The translations under genes were made by a program, and so were the position numbers. From Vibrio sp. RE86 (GTDB taxonomy: Bacteria; Pseudomonadota; Gammaproteobacteria; Enterobacterales; Vibrionaceae): a stretch of 64,000 nucleotides of DNA. Shown in pieces: positions 26,074 through 36,220 of this stretch; position 1 is the first letter of the stretch, and every line of letters begins with the position of its first letter. Location: positions 1 through 64,000 of the forward strand of contig NZ_VTXI01000021.1 of NCBI RefSeq assembly GCF_013114545.1, read 5' to 3'. Below the pieces are notes generated by a model, which searched no databases, had not been told where the DNA came from, and saw only the letters and a list, made by a program, of their open reading frames with translations.

Positions 26074-26358
26074 GGGTATGTTCCTGTTTCAGAGCAAATT
26101 AGTGAAGCGATATGCTTCTATTGTTGTGTGGCTACCATTATTCAATATTTTTTGAATCTTTCAACTTTATTTTTAAATCATCAACAAACTAAGTAATTTT
26201 TATTGATCTAAAGCAACTGTCGATTTAATTCACTCAAAAAAATTAATGACATTTTAATCGGTAAGCTCCAATTGCTTATACTTTAGTCATGTTTGAACCA
26301 TTTAGCTTGATAAAACTCTCGATATAACTACAATTTAACAACACAAAATACTGTTAGG

Positions 26359-27975
26359 GTGATACGTTTGTTTACATTTGCAATTGTTTCGATAGCTACA
26401 GGCATATTTTTTCTGGCCTATGGTCTTTTGATTGCAAGAAAAATCTGTACAAAAACACGACATAATGGCTGGAAAGCACTCAGCGGCTTAATTGCTTGTT
26501 TCATCGTCGGTTACTCGGCCGTGTTGACGTCAGTTGCGCTTGAAAACAGCATCACACCTGTACTTTTTGGCCTCTCAATTATCTTACTTTCCGGTAGTAT
26601 TTTTGTGTTGATGGTTTCTAGCTTCAGCTTAAAAACCATTTCTCAACTTCATGTGTTAGCAGAAGAAGAAAAATACAACGCCCTTCATGACTCATTGACT
26701 TCTCTACCGAATCGTAAACATTGTATTGAAACGATTCAGATGCTCATCGAAGAAAACGTTCCGTTCCAATTAATGCACCTCGATGTCGTCAACTTTAAAC
26801 AAGTGAACGATGGTATGGGCCACTTTTGTGGTGATCACCTTCTTATGATGATCGGCCAACGAATTCGCTCTCATATAGAACAAGGAGACTTTGTCGCGCG
26901 TATTGGTGGTGACGAATTTGTCGTCATATTGCCGAAAAAGAGTCCTGAAGAAGCCACCCTAGTCGCAAAAAACATTAATGTGGATTTGAAAAAGCCATTT
27001 GTCATTGACGGGTTTGAATTAACGAGTGGTGCAGTCATCGGTGTCAGTACTTATCCGGCGCATGGGCAAAATGCAGAGCAGCTCATTAATTCAGCTGATA
27101 TAGCCATGTATTGGGCTAAATCTTCAGAGCTTGAAATTGCCACATTCTCCCCAGAAATGAATCAGGGCGCTCGACGTAAACTCAAAATATCTCGCCAGAT
27201 CGACGAAGCGTTGGAAAACAACCAGTTTAAACTGTTTTATCAACCTATTGTTTCTGGTAAATCCAACACAGTTGAGGGCTACGAAGCGCTAATGCGTTGG
27301 GTTGGTCCTGATGGCGTTCCCGTTGACCCAGTCGAGTTTATTCCCGTCGCTGAGCAAAGCAATAAAATCACCTCGATAACAGAGTGGATACTGAATCAAA
27401 TCGCTAGAGACCTTGCCACGTTTCAAGATGCGGGTATTCAGTGCCCTATTCACGTGAACCTGTCTGCTAAAGACTTGATGAGTAGAAATATTGAGAACTT
27501 ACTGACCAAACTGGCGTTCCAACACTCAACTTTCGTGCGCAATGTTGTTTTAGAGTTGACTGAAACTGCCGCGATTAATCGCCTACGCAGTCCAGAGCAA
27601 ACTCTTCGGTCTTTAAAAGACTTAGGCTTTAAGATTGCTCTAGATGACTTTGGCACGGGCTACTCTTCGCTATCCTTACTTCGTGATCTGCCTGTCGATC
27701 AAATAAAGATCGATCGCTCGTTTGTTTATCAGCTGCAAAAAAATCAACGTAATCGCTCTATCGTAGAAAACTCAATTGCACTTGCACACGGACTTGGTTA
27801 CTCCGTCGTGGCCGAAGGTGTCGAGAACCAAGCTGTCTATAACATCTTACGAGACAATCACTGTGACTTTGTACAAGGCTATTTCTTTAGTCCTGCGTTA
27901 CCTATAGAGCGCGCTATCGAGTGGACACATAACTATCAACCTAATGCTTTAACAAATGTGGCTTATTCGCAATAA
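26359..27975 (+). CDS. GGDEF-EAL protein with N-terminal membrane helices
   Basis: This protein has about 538 residues. The first possible start is a GTG at 26359, but it overlaps the AGGGTGA ribosome site, so the TTG at 26368 may be the real one. Three to four hydrophobic helices (to about 95) precede a GGDEF domain (GGDEF intact, about 184) and an EAL domain (EALMRW, about 308; DDFGTGYSSLSLL; VAEGVEN; QGYFFSP). Both motifs are intact, so diguanylate cyclase, phosphodiesterase or GTP-regulated phosphodiesterase activity are all possible. It acts on c-di-GMP at the inner membrane. It stands alone. Confidence 0.88.
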   Translation: MIRLFTFAIVSIATGIFFLAYGLLIARKICTKTRHNGWKALSGLIACFIVGYSAVLTSVALENSITPVLFGLSIILLSGSIFVLMVSSFSLKTISQLHVLAEEEKYNALHDSLTSLPNRKHCIETIQMLIEENVPFQLMHLDVVNFKQVNDGMGHFCGDHLLMMIGQRIRSHIEQGDFVARIGGDEFVVILPKKSPEEATLVAKNINVDLKKPFVIDGFELTSGAVIGVSTYPAHGQNAEQLINSADIAMYWAKSSELEIATFSPEMNQGARRKLKISRQIDEALENNQFKLFYQPIVSGKSNTVEGYEALMRWVGPDGVPVDPVEFIPVAEQSNKITSITEWILNQIARDLATFQDAGIQCPIHVNLSAKDLMSRNIENLLTKLAFQHSTFVRNVVLELTETAAINRLRSPEQTLRSLKDLGFKIALDDFGTGYSSLSLLRDLPVDQIKIDRSFVYQLQKNQRNRSIVENSIALAHGLGYSVVAEGVENQAVYNILRDNHCDFVQGYFFSPALPIERAIEWTHNYQPNALTNVAYSQ

Positions 27976-27997
27976 AAAAGCTGCCCCGAGAGGCAGC
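27973..27997 (-). terminator. Terminator of the TonB receptor gene
   Basis: The stem gctgcc / ggcagc is followed by a run of Ts on the minus strand (27973-27979). It lies between convergent genes. Confidence 0.8.
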
Positions 27998-28023
27998 AAA
28001 TGTTCAACACCTAATGGCAAAGA

Positions 28024-30039
28024 TTAAAATTGATAAGCGGCTGAAAGCTTGAAGTTACGACCTGGTTCATAGTCGTCAGCTGCTACGTCTCCGATCATTC
28101 CTGATTTAGAGGCATGTGAGGTATATTCTGCGTCAAAGATATTATCAATGCCGAACGTCACCGATAAGTCTTCTGCCTGAGAAGGAATCCACTGAGCATA
28201 AAGATTGTGAACATCATAGCTCTCTTTTACTGGCGCACCGTCTTGTACATTATCTTCTTCAAGAACGACGATTGACGTCCACCCAAAGATCGTATCGATT
28301 GAGTCCGCTTGATAATCTAACGTTAGCGCGATGCTATCCCCAACATCTAGGCTTCGCGAGGAGCGACCTAGGGTATTTAGCACCGGTCCACCATTGGTTT
28401 TATCTTCGTTGTCTGATTTAGCGTAAGACAGCTTAGAATGGAAGTTTTTGTAACCATACGTCGCACTCATTTCAAAGCCTGTGAACTCCATATCACCATA
28501 GTTGTAGATGTTATAACCCGCTACAGCATTGGAATATTCAGCAACGATGTAATCATCAATGTCTGTTTTAAATACGGTTAAGTTTGCACTGACGTAATGT
28601 TCATCAAAGTGTTTATCGAAGCGCACGCCACCCTGTGTGTTTTGCCCTGTTTCCGCTTTAATATCATCGGCTAGGTACGCCACATCCTGGTATTTGACAA
28701 AAGATTCCAGCAGTTCTGGGCCTTTGAATAGGCTTCGTGTACTAGCGAATACTGTCCAGTCACTGTTTACTAACCACTCTGCCCCCAATGACCAAGTCAC
28801 ATCATCAAATGACTTCGTGCTCGTCGCAGCTTCACGTTTATAGTCATCGAATCGAACACCGGCAGTCACACTGAAATTCTCAGTGACGAACATTTGGTTC
28901 TCAGCAAAAATAGCACCGCTGATCGCTGTTTCATCGGCGTAGGTCGCTCCCCCATAGATACTTTTACTGTTCTTATCCATGTAATCGGCACCGTAAGTAA
29001 CCGTATTGCTCAAACCAGCTATAATGACATCCGATTGGAAAGTCGCATTCAAGCCAGCGTTGCGATTTTCTGCGCTGTTAATGGACAGTCGGTCAGTCGG
29101 CCAACGGCTGGTCACATTACTTTCATCGCGTACAATCTCTGTTTTGCTGCTGTATAGAGTTACCTTGCCACGATGAACATCACCGCGTAACTCATAAGAG
29201 AGCGTCAACGTATCACGGTCATAATCGGTTGGGATGAGTTCTTCGTCGCTGCGAGATTTGTTTGCATCCACAGACCAGTCTGGCCTTGGGTTGTAATCCC
29301 CGCTGTCACGATACAAATCATAAGCCAGTTCAAATCGGTGAAGTTCTGACGGTTCGAAGCCAAGCTTTCCGAGCACATTATAGGTGTCCCCCTCAACCCC
29401 AAGGGTTTCTACTCCACGCCCATCATCAAAGTTGTCTCGATGGAGCATATGGCCATAAACCATTGCATCCACGTTGTCAGATAACATGCTATACAAAGTC
29501 AAAGAACCCTGCTGGCTCGCATTACTCGCGTATCCGCCATACACCCGAGTACCAAACGCTTCGTCGTACCTCAACAAGTCTTTGGCATCTTTCGTCTCGA
29601 ATAACACTGAGCCACCAATACCATTTTGCGTCACTGAGTTGTTACCAACCTGGATATCCGCACTTTTCAAAATATCAGGATTTAAGGTCAAGTTGCCGAT
29701 ATGGTGGAACATGTTGGCGTGTTGTGACGCCCCATCAAGCCTGATATCGAGGTCTGTCTCACCTAAGCCACGAATATTAATACGTTGGTTTACTGAGTGA
29801 GTACCGCCCACATCAACGCCTGGGATGTCGCGCAGTAAATCAGACATATGATCCGCTTGCTTAACAGACATGTCAGCCGCACCGAGTGACTCCGAACTAC
29901 TGGACACTTTTGTTCCCCAAACGATCACATCGTCAAAGTAGCTAACCTCTTCTTGTGCAACGATTGATGTCGAAAACGTACTAATGATCGCTGCTGTTAA
30001 CAGTGAGAGTTTTTTGGGGAGCTGGTTTACCCTTTCCAT
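28024..30039 (-). CDS. TonB-dependent outer-membrane receptor
   Basis: The start at ATG 30039 (MERVNQLPKK), not the upstream 30069, has AGGAAG at the right spacing. The 671-residue protein has a signal peptide ending IVAQE, a TonB-box-like DDVIVWGTK, a plug domain (DLLRDIPGVDVGGTHSVNQR, about 60-150) and a beta barrel ending in the aromatic C-terminus AAYQF. The barrel has FKGPE where haem receptors carry FRAP. The ligand is probably a siderophore or haem, but I cannot tell which. The divergent AraC regulator and a Fur-like sequence between them support iron control. Confidence 0.88.
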   Translation of the reverse strand: MERVNQLPKKLSLLTAAIISTFSTSIVAQEEVSYFDDVIVWGTKVSSSSESLGAADMSVKQADHMSDLLRDIPGVDVGGTHSVNQRINIRGLGETDLDIRLDGASQHANMFHHIGNLTLNPDILKSADIQVGNNSVTQNGIGGSVLFETKDAKDLLRYDEAFGTRVYGGYASNASQQGSLTLYSMLSDNVDAMVYGHMLHRDNFDDGRGVETLGVEGDTYNVLGKLGFEPSELHRFELAYDLYRDSGDYNPRPDWSVDANKSRSDEELIPTDYDRDTLTLSYELRGDVHRGKVTLYSSKTEIVRDESNVTSRWPTDRLSINSAENRNAGLNATFQSDVIIAGLSNTVTYGADYMDKNSKSIYGGATYADETAISGAIFAENQMFVTENFSVTAGVRFDDYKREAATSTKSFDDVTWSLGAEWLVNSDWTVFASTRSLFKGPELLESFVKYQDVAYLADDIKAETGQNTQGGVRFDKHFDEHYVSANLTVFKTDIDDYIVAEYSNAVAGYNIYNYGDMEFTGFEMSATYGYKNFHSKLSYAKSDNEDKTNGGPVLNTLGRSSRSLDVGDSIALTLDYQADSIDTIFGWTSIVVLEEDNVQDGAPVKESYDVHNLYAQWIPSQAEDLSVTFGIDNIFDAEYTSHASKSGMIGDVAADDYEPGRNFKLSAAYQF

Positions 30040-30057
30040 GTGAGACTTCCTAAATCT

Positions 30058-30072
30058 AAATGATAACAATTC
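30058..30072. promoter_or_regulatory. Fur-box-like sequence between receptor and regulator
   Basis: aaatgataacaattc partly matches the Fur consensus (GATAATGATAATCATTATC). It is placed about 20 nt upstream of the receptor start. The match is imperfect. Confidence 0.35.
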
Positions 30073-30155
30073 GCAGGTATGATATGTTCGTCTGTCATTG
30101 ACGAAAAGATGAATTGGTTATGCAAAACTGCATATCACTTATGAGGAAGCACAAC

Positions 30156-31133
30156 ATGGCAGTCGCTACACGACAGGCAGGTCGAATACAGAAAATAGCA
30201 ATCACGCAAAAGATTGAAAATTCAGAACGGCAGATGATTGTTGGTCAAACACCTCATGGGCGGTCGGCTTTGGTCGAAGGTAAATTCATTTCTCATAGCA
30301 TGGACTCTGAGTTCTCAATCCATGCGGCTCAGTGCCTTGAATTAGAAGATTCCAACGTCATCTCAATGGCCCCGGCTTCAATCATCATCACTGTCTTACT
30401 TAAAGGGGAGCTCGATTTTGGTTACGATGATCTCTCGTTTTCTATCGATGGGAACAAAGAAGGCCAAGTTGCCATCGTAAACTTATCTCAGCCGGCAAGT
30501 TTTCGGCGTCGAATTATCAAAGACAACAACGTCACCAAACTAAATCTTATGTTAAGTCACCACTGGCTAAAAAAACGCATCAGTGGTCAGTGTAGCCTGA
30601 GTGACTTTATGTCCGTGCATAAAAACCACCTTCAACTTTCGGTCAATCAAGACGTTAAACAGATGGTCGAAAAGGTTTTACTGTTCGACAAGGTAGAATC
30701 ATTTTCTGAACAAATAGCGATTGAGTCGCTATCGTTTCAGTTAATTGAAGCCTTGATGGGTCAAATTGATCTTCACAAATTACCATTGACCAACAAGCCT
30801 AGCGACACCGTAGACGTCACATCAATTGAAGATATTGTCTGTTTTATTGAAGCTAACCTGAGCGAATCCCACTCTGCGCAATCACTCGCTACTCGATTTG
30901 CCATGAGCACCTCAAACCTTCAACGAAAGTTCAAACTTCAATTGGGCATTACGCTAAACAGCTACATCAGAACGCGCCGACTCAATGTGGCGAAACAACA
31001 CTTACAACGTGGCTTAGTCAGTGTCACCGAAGCGGCCTATGAAGCGGGATATAACCACCCTGCTAACTTTACCAACGCCTTTAAAAAAGAGTTTGGAGTT
31101 CCACCATTAGATATTGTCTCTGACACTCTATAG
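30156..31133 (+). CDS. AraC-family regulator, probable activator of the TonB receptor
   Basis: The frame opens at a TTG (30114), but the ATG at 30156 has GAGGAAG at ideal spacing, giving 325 residues. The N-terminal half is a PchR-like ligand domain (PASIIITVLLKGELDF region); the C-terminal half (about 225-322) has the two AraC helix-turn-helix units (SAQSLATRFAMSTSNLQRKF and EAAYEAGYNHPANFTNAFKK). AraC regulators divergent from TonB receptors usually sense the ferric siderophore and activate the receptor gene; that role is inferred. Confidence 0.85.
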   Translation: MAVATRQAGRIQKIAITQKIENSERQMIVGQTPHGRSALVEGKFISHSMDSEFSIHAAQCLELEDSNVISMAPASIIITVLLKGELDFGYDDLSFSIDGNKEGQVAIVNLSQPASFRRRIIKDNNVTKLNLMLSHHWLKKRISGQCSLSDFMSVHKNHLQLSVNQDVKQMVEKVLLFDKVESFSEQIAIESLSFQLIEALMGQIDLHKLPLTNKPSDTVDVTSIEDIVCFIEANLSESHSAQSLATRFAMSTSNLQRKFKLQLGITLNSYIRTRRLNVAKQHLQRGLVSVTEAAYEAGYNHPANFTNAFKKEFGVPPLDIVSDTL

Positions 31134-31239
31134 GTAACGTTTGTAGCTCTGTTCTCACTATGGCTTTCCGTATCACAAAGGCGTTAAAATAAGGACAGTA
31201 TGACTAAGTTGCTTTCATTGTAGTAAGCGAGGAATATTA

Positions 31240-31626
31240 ATGAACATTGGCGCAGTAGCGAAACTGACAGGTCTTTCGAGTAAGTCCATTCGTCTTTACG
31301 AAGATAAGGGGCTGATCAATGCTCCAGCACGCAGCGAGTCGGGTTACAGAGAGTATTCTGATCAGCATATTCAACAACTTAATCTGATTTCTCGTGCCAA
31401 GAGTGCAGGCTTTTCTCTTATTGAATGCAAAGAGTTTGTCCAACTCGCATCAAACCCAAACCGAAAAAGCAGTGAAGTGAAAGCAAAGGCAAAAGAGAAG
31501 CTCGATGAGGTACAGCACAAGATCGCACAGCTTCGTGAAATTGAACGTCAACTGAAAAGTTGGGTGTCCGTATGCCCGGGTGACTCAGGAAGTTCCTGCC
31601 CCATCATTGAAGACTTGACCAAGTAA
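31240..31626 (+). CDS. cueR: Copper-responsive MerR-family regulator CueR
   Basis: This 128-residue protein has the MerR winged helix (MNIGAVAKLTGLSSKSIRLY), a long dimerisation helix and a C-terminal metal loop CPGDSGSSCPIIEDL, which is the CueR pattern with two Cys that bind Cu(I). It should activate copper export genes by distorting the promoter. No copA or oxidase gene is adjacent here, so its targets lie elsewhere. It ends at a strong hairpin. Confidence 0.9.
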   Translation: MNIGAVAKLTGLSSKSIRLYEDKGLINAPARSESGYREYSDQHIQQLNLISRAKSAGFSLIECKEFVQLASNPNRKSSEVKAKAKEKLDEVQHKIAQLREIERQLKSWVSVCPGDSGSSCPIIEDLTK

Positions 31627-31633
31627 CCAACAA

Positions 31634-31659
31634 AAAAGCAGCGAAATATCGCTGCTTTT
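31634..31659. terminator. Bidirectional terminator after cueR
   Basis: The perfect stem aaaagcagcga / tcgctgctttt with a four-base loop lies between convergent genes. Confidence 0.85.
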
Positions 31660-31678
31660 CAGTATGTTAAAGATGTAA

Positions 31679-32218
31679 TTACGCAGACTCGACTTCGTTC
31701 ACATGCAGTCGATAAATGAGATCATCATAAAGCTTACCACCAATCTCATAAGCATCGATTTCTCTTTCAGCAAGATTAAAGCCCGCCTTTTCCAGCACTT
31801 TACAAGAAGCGACATTTCCATCGGTAACGATCGCATTTACAGTGTGAATTGGGTAATTGTGAGTCACATGATCAATCAGTCCAATCAATGATTCTGTACC
31901 GTAGCCTTTACCATGAAACTCTGGTAACAATAGATAACCGACTTCAGCTTGATCTTGCTGTTCTTCTGAAACACATAAGCCTGTAACACCAATAGCCTGC
32001 CCTGTTGATTTTTCGCGAATAACAAGACATAACCAATGCAAACTTGGCCAAGACCACGTTGGTAATCGAGAGTCAAAACGTTCACGAATTTGCTCGCTAG
32101 AGGGCTTATTAAACGCGTAACGAATCACTTCGTCATCTTGATTTAGTCGTTCAAATAGCAGCCAGTCAGATTCCGTAATTTGTGTCATTGATAGCTTATC
32201 GGTTTCAATCTTTATCAT
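31679..32218 (-). CDS. GNAT acetyltransferase, RimJ/RimL-like
   Basis: This 179-residue protein has the RimJ/RimL-type fold: TDKLSMTQITESDWLLF at the start, AIGVTGLCVSE, GYLLLPEFHGKGYGTESLIGL (acetyl-CoA loop, about 92-112), VNAIVTDGNVASCKVLEKAGF (about 130-150). It probably acetylates an amine on a protein or small molecule. Its start is close to the stop of torS (gap 9 nt), so it may be co-transcribed with torS. Confidence 0.82.
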   Translation of the reverse strand: MIKIETDKLSMTQITESDWLLFERLNQDDEVIRYAFNKPSSEQIRERFDSRLPTWSWPSLHWLCLVIREKSTGQAIGVTGLCVSEEQQDQAEVGYLLLPEFHGKGYGTESLIGLIDHVTHNYPIHTVNAIVTDGNVASCKVLEKAGFNLAEREIDAYEIGGKLYDDLIYRLHVNEVESA

Positions 32219-32227
32219 TATACGTCT

Positions 32228-35116
32228 CTATGTTAAAAGCTTTGCTAGTGCAGTTTTAGACTCAACAACAATCGTGTGCAGTCGTGACTTATTGCTAGCA
32301 TAACAATCAACTGGCTGAGTGTCTTTTTCTATTTCCAAACACACATCAAATAAGGCATCTAACCCCAAACTGCCTGCCGATCCTTTCAGCTTGTGGGCAA
32401 CACTTTTTACGTCGTTACTATTCGTCTGTTCATGCGCTGAAGCTAGTAGTTCCAATGCTTCATCGGCACTACTGTAAAACAACTCCGCGATTTCTTGCAT
32501 CTTTGGTTTGCCAAGGACATTCATATCTGATGTCACTATCGCTGGATTAATCACTGATCGTGCGGTCATAACGGTTTTCTCCTCATGACAATCACTTTGT
32601 TTCAAAAGTAACTCTTTGCCATCTAGGCTGTTTTGAACGGTGTGACAAAGCGCATCTTTGTCCAAAGGTTTGGGTAGATAACCATCAAAACCTGCTGAAA
32701 GATAGCTAGCCACTTCCTCATTATAGACATGGGCCGACACCGCTATCATCGGCGTTGGCGGGTTACCGCACTCACGTTCTGAACGTTTTAGTTGTGCCAG
32801 TAAGTCAACACCGTTGCAGTCTGGTAGGTTGATATCCATTAAAACAATATCAAATCGTTGCGAATCAAACAGCGCAGCCGCACTTTGGCCATCAACTGCG
32901 GTATGTACTTGATGCCCCATACTGTTCAAGAAGCCTTCTGCCACCATGCAGTTTACTGGGTTGTCTTCAATCAACAGAACTTTGGCATCAATTAGGCACT
33001 CAGAGCTTGTCTCTAATTCTTCAACCGCGTGACCGACGACCAATGGAATTGAGAACCAGAATCGACTGCCTTCACCTGAGGTGGACTCAACATTCAACTG
33101 GCCACCCATCGCTTCGACAATACGTCGACTAATCGCAAGGCCAAGCCCTGTTCCCCCCTTCGCACTCAATCCGCCAGATGCTTGAGTAAACGCATCAAAC
33201 AGTGTTAACTGCTCCTGTTCGCTAATACCAACACCACTGTCAGTGACTTCAAACAGAACATTACCTTCGATATCAAGATCCAAAGAGACATAGACATCAA
33301 CATGACCAGAGTCGGTAAACTTAATCGCATTACCCACCAAGTTATTTAACACCTGACTAATTCGCGTCACGTCACCGTGCCAGTACTTCTCGACATCGGA
33401 TTCAATAAAAGACTCGAGTGCTAGTGATTTCTCTTGTGCTCGCCCATCTAACAGTTGTTTTGTATCTTCAACCATCGAATATAGATTAAAGTCTGTTGGG
33501 CGTATCGCTAAATGCCCCGCCTCTATCTTTGAGTAATCCAATACATCATTCAGAATCGCTAATAGCGTTCGACCACTGCGGTTAATGACATCGACATAGT
33601 GCCCTTGTGTGCTATTCAGACCTGCATCCTTTAGCAAGCGGGCTGTCCCAAGTACACCATTCATTGGAGTTCGTATTTCGTGGCTCATGGTCGCTAAGAA
33701 TGCAGATTTTGCCTTACTTGCTTGTTCAGCCTCTTTCCGTGCTCTAGCATGATTTTCAACCTCTTCGTTGAGGCGAACATTGGCATTTTGAAGCTGGTGC
33801 GTGCGCTCTGTAATCAGCTCTTCTAGGTGCTCTTTGTGTTCTTCTAGTTCGCGTTTTGCTTTGGTTTCACTCTCAGCAACGACTTTAAGTGCGCGCGCTG
33901 TATCTCGCGCGGTAATAATGGCCTGCCCCATGTGTGCAAGCTCATCGTTACCTTTCACAGTCACATCTACTTGAAGCTGACCTTTCGCGATGGAAAGAAG
34001 AGCTGATGAATACTCTGCTAGTCGTTTTAAAACCGACAAATAGACCACTTTCCAAACGATTAAAACCGCACCCACCATGCCGAGTATGGTAATAATCGTC
34101 AGGGTTAACTGAGCGTAATCCAGTGTAGTTTTTAACTCTGCGACCGCTTTTGTTGTCGCCGCATTCGATTCATCGATAAGCTTGTTTACTGTGGTATTCA
34201 GTGTTGAGAACTGGGTCAAAGTATCTTGCATGAGCTGCTGAGCAAGAAGTTCGTTCTCGTAACGTTTTAGGAGCACTTCGAATACCACTTCACGTTGTTC
34301 TAATTGAACAAGCAAATCGACCATTTGAATCGATCGAGTAGGATCTTCTACCGCTTTCACTCGGCGCTTCATAATCGACAAGTTGTTGTTGAACTCCTGA
34401 CGGATCGTGCGAATACGGTCAATATTCGAAATAGTTCGCGTCTCTTCGATATGATTGAGTAGCTTAAAAGCCAACAGATGAAGCTCGTGTAAGCGCTCAG
34501 CCAAGTCAAGGTCGACCTCAACCAAGGTATCGAGCGCTCGGTAGGCTTGTTGCTTATTATCGCTCTCCAACAGGTCGTAAATATGCGTAACGTTCGCGAC
34601 TGCAATGGTTGATGTATTGGAGACCTGAGTACGTGTAAGTTGTTCCAGTTCTTTGGCTAACTCGCGTAGCTGCGATGTTCTGACTTTAAGTTCACTATCG
34701 AGAAATAGTCGCTTTTCGACACTAATACCCAATTTAGCGAGTGTATCGATGACGACTTGAAGGTCAGATTCCAACTTATTAAGCAATGATGAATCAAACG
34801 AGTCCGATCCTAACTGTTTGATGTGTGTAAGCAGAGACTCTAATTGCGAGAATAGTGCCTGACCTGATGCTTGACGTTCCGCTTCGGTCTTCGCATTTGA
34901 TAATGTTTGCACCGATGAAATGATGCGTGAACTGAGTTCCGATACCTGGCGGGCTTCAATCATAGATGGAATTGCAGAGTTAACGACGTTACGCTCAGTT
35001 TTAGCCACCGAAGTGAAACCAAATACACCAATCAGAGCGGAAATCAAAACCAGCAGTGCCATCGCGATAAACGCAAACAGCAACTTACGACCAATACTGG
35101 CTTTAGCGAGTAACAT
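32228..35116 (-). CDS. torS: Hybrid sensor histidine kinase TorS
   Basis: This 962-residue protein has an N-terminal membrane helix (about 10-37), a long helical periplasmic sensor region, a second membrane helix (about 333-355), HAMP, HisKA with the phospho-His in ATMSHEIRTPMNG (about 478), HATPase (GNAIKFTDSGHVDV, GGTGLGLAISRRI), receiver (LMDINLPDCNG, Asp about 759) and a C-terminal HPt (AHKLKGSAGS, His about 906). The full TorS domain order and the divergent torT support the name. TorS senses trimethylamine N-oxide with TorT and signals to TorR. Neither torR nor a TMAO reductase operon lies in the window. Confidence 0.88.
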   Translation of the reverse strand: MLLAKASIGRKLLFAFIAMALLVLISALIGVFGFTSVAKTERNVVNSAIPSMIEARQVSELSSRIISSVQTLSNAKTEAERQASGQALFSQLESLLTHIKQLGSDSFDSSLLNKLESDLQVVIDTLAKLGISVEKRLFLDSELKVRTSQLRELAKELEQLTRTQVSNTSTIAVANVTHIYDLLESDNKQQAYRALDTLVEVDLDLAERLHELHLLAFKLLNHIEETRTISNIDRIRTIRQEFNNNLSIMKRRVKAVEDPTRSIQMVDLLVQLEQREVVFEVLLKRYENELLAQQLMQDTLTQFSTLNTTVNKLIDESNAATTKAVAELKTTLDYAQLTLTIITILGMVGAVLIVWKVVYLSVLKRLAEYSSALLSIAKGQLQVDVTVKGNDELAHMGQAIITARDTARALKVVAESETKAKRELEEHKEHLEELITERTHQLQNANVRLNEEVENHARARKEAEQASKAKSAFLATMSHEIRTPMNGVLGTARLLKDAGLNSTQGHYVDVINRSGRTLLAILNDVLDYSKIEAGHLAIRPTDFNLYSMVEDTKQLLDGRAQEKSLALESFIESDVEKYWHGDVTRISQVLNNLVGNAIKFTDSGHVDVYVSLDLDIEGNVLFEVTDSGVGISEQEQLTLFDAFTQASGGLSAKGGTGLGLAISRRIVEAMGGQLNVESTSGEGSRFWFSIPLVVGHAVEELETSSECLIDAKVLLIEDNPVNCMVAEGFLNSMGHQVHTAVDGQSAAALFDSQRFDIVLMDINLPDCNGVDLLAQLKRSERECGNPPTPMIAVSAHVYNEEVASYLSAGFDGYLPKPLDKDALCHTVQNSLDGKELLLKQSDCHEEKTVMTARSVINPAIVTSDMNVLGKPKMQEIAELFYSSADEALELLASAHEQTNSNDVKSVAHKLKGSAGSLGLDALFDVCLEIEKDTQPVDCYASNKSRLHTIVVESKTALAKLLT

Positions 35117-35196
35117 AGAGAATCTTCACTTCTTTAGTCTTCTATAATGCGGTATATTTTGCAGTGTTTATTGTGCCTTTACCAACGAAATACTGC

Positions 35197-36207
35197 ATGT
35201 CTTTGATCTCCGCTATTAAAAAGCGAGCACCACTCCTCAGCATGGTTAGCCTGCTGACTATCCCTAACTTGGCTCAAGCCAACGAGCCCGAACGTATCTG
35301 CGCGGTATACCCGCATTTGAAAGACTCTTATTGGCTTTCAGTTAACTATGGGATGGTCGATGAAGCCAATCAGCAAGGCGTTGATTTAAGAGTGCTTGAG
35401 TCTGGGGGCTACCTAAACTTTGAAAAGCAAAAAGAGCAAATTTCACTTTGTGTGCGTTGGGATGCTGACGCCATTATTTTAGGTACGGTCTCCCCTGACT
35501 TGTTCTACACGTCTCTGCGTCAAACTGCGAGTTCTACACCAGTTTTTGCTGCCGTGAATGAGCTGAGCGTCGATGAAGCTAACAGCAATGTGGTTAAAGG
35601 TCAGGTTGGCGTAGATTGGTATTGGATGGGTCATTACACCGGAGAATACCTTAAGGCCAAACACCCCACAGGTTCAGGCATCGCGAATGTCGTGTTATTA
35701 CCGGGCCCTCAGTCAAGCGGTGGTACAAAGCCTGTCGTCAAAGGCATTTATGATGCGATCAAAGGAAGCGACATTCGAATCATCGACACCTATTGGGCTG
35801 ATAATGACAAGGAGTTACAGCGTAACCTAGTTCAAACCGCCATCGACAATAAGAACACCGATTACATAGTGGGCAGCGCCGTTGCAATCGAAGCGGCCAT
35901 TAGCGAACTGAGAAGTTCAAATATGCAAGACAGTATCGGTTTAGTTTCAACTTACTTAAGTCACGGCGTATACCGAGGACTTTTAAGAGGCCGTGTTGAA
36001 TTCGCACCAACAGATAAAATGGTAAAACAAGGCCGCCTCTCAATCAGACAAGCGGTCAGTTACCTCCGCGGAGAACAGTACAACCGTGTTGTTGCCCCTA
36101 CGATTGAACCTTTAACACCAGATAATTTAGACTCAGAAGTGATCGATCAATCTCTATCGCCTTCAGAGTACCGCCCTACTTTTTACGTCTATAACGAAAA
36201 CAAATAA
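35197..36207 (+). CDS. torT: Periplasmic TMAO-sensing protein TorT
   Basis: The frame opens at a GTG (35164), but the ATG at 35197 gives a compact signal peptide ending LAQAN; both starts have weak ribosome sites. The 336-residue product is a periplasmic-binding-protein fold (ICAVYPHLKDSYWLSVNYGM, DADAIILGTVSPD, VVLLPGPQSSGGTKPVV), as in TorT, which binds TMAO and contacts the TorS sensor domain. It is divergent from torS, with mgsA 13 nt downstream. Confidence 0.85.
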   Translation: MSLISAIKKRAPLLSMVSLLTIPNLAQANEPERICAVYPHLKDSYWLSVNYGMVDEANQQGVDLRVLESGGYLNFEKQKEQISLCVRWDADAIILGTVSPDLFYTSLRQTASSTPVFAAVNELSVDEANSNVVKGQVGVDWYWMGHYTGEYLKAKHPTGSGIANVVLLPGPQSSGGTKPVVKGIYDAIKGSDIRIIDTYWADNDKELQRNLVQTAIDNKNTDYIVGSAVAIEAAISELRSSNMQDSIGLVSTYLSHGVYRGLLRGRVEFAPTDKMVKQGRLSIRQAVSYLRGEQYNRVVAPTIEPLTPDNLDSEVIDQSLSPSEYRPTFYVYNENK

Positions 36208-36220
36208 TTAGGAAGTCTTG

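Noticed and set aside
29262..29744. Plus-strand 160-codon ORF
   Set aside because: It is antisense to the TonB receptor barrel, with His/Cys-rich composition typical of shadow frames.
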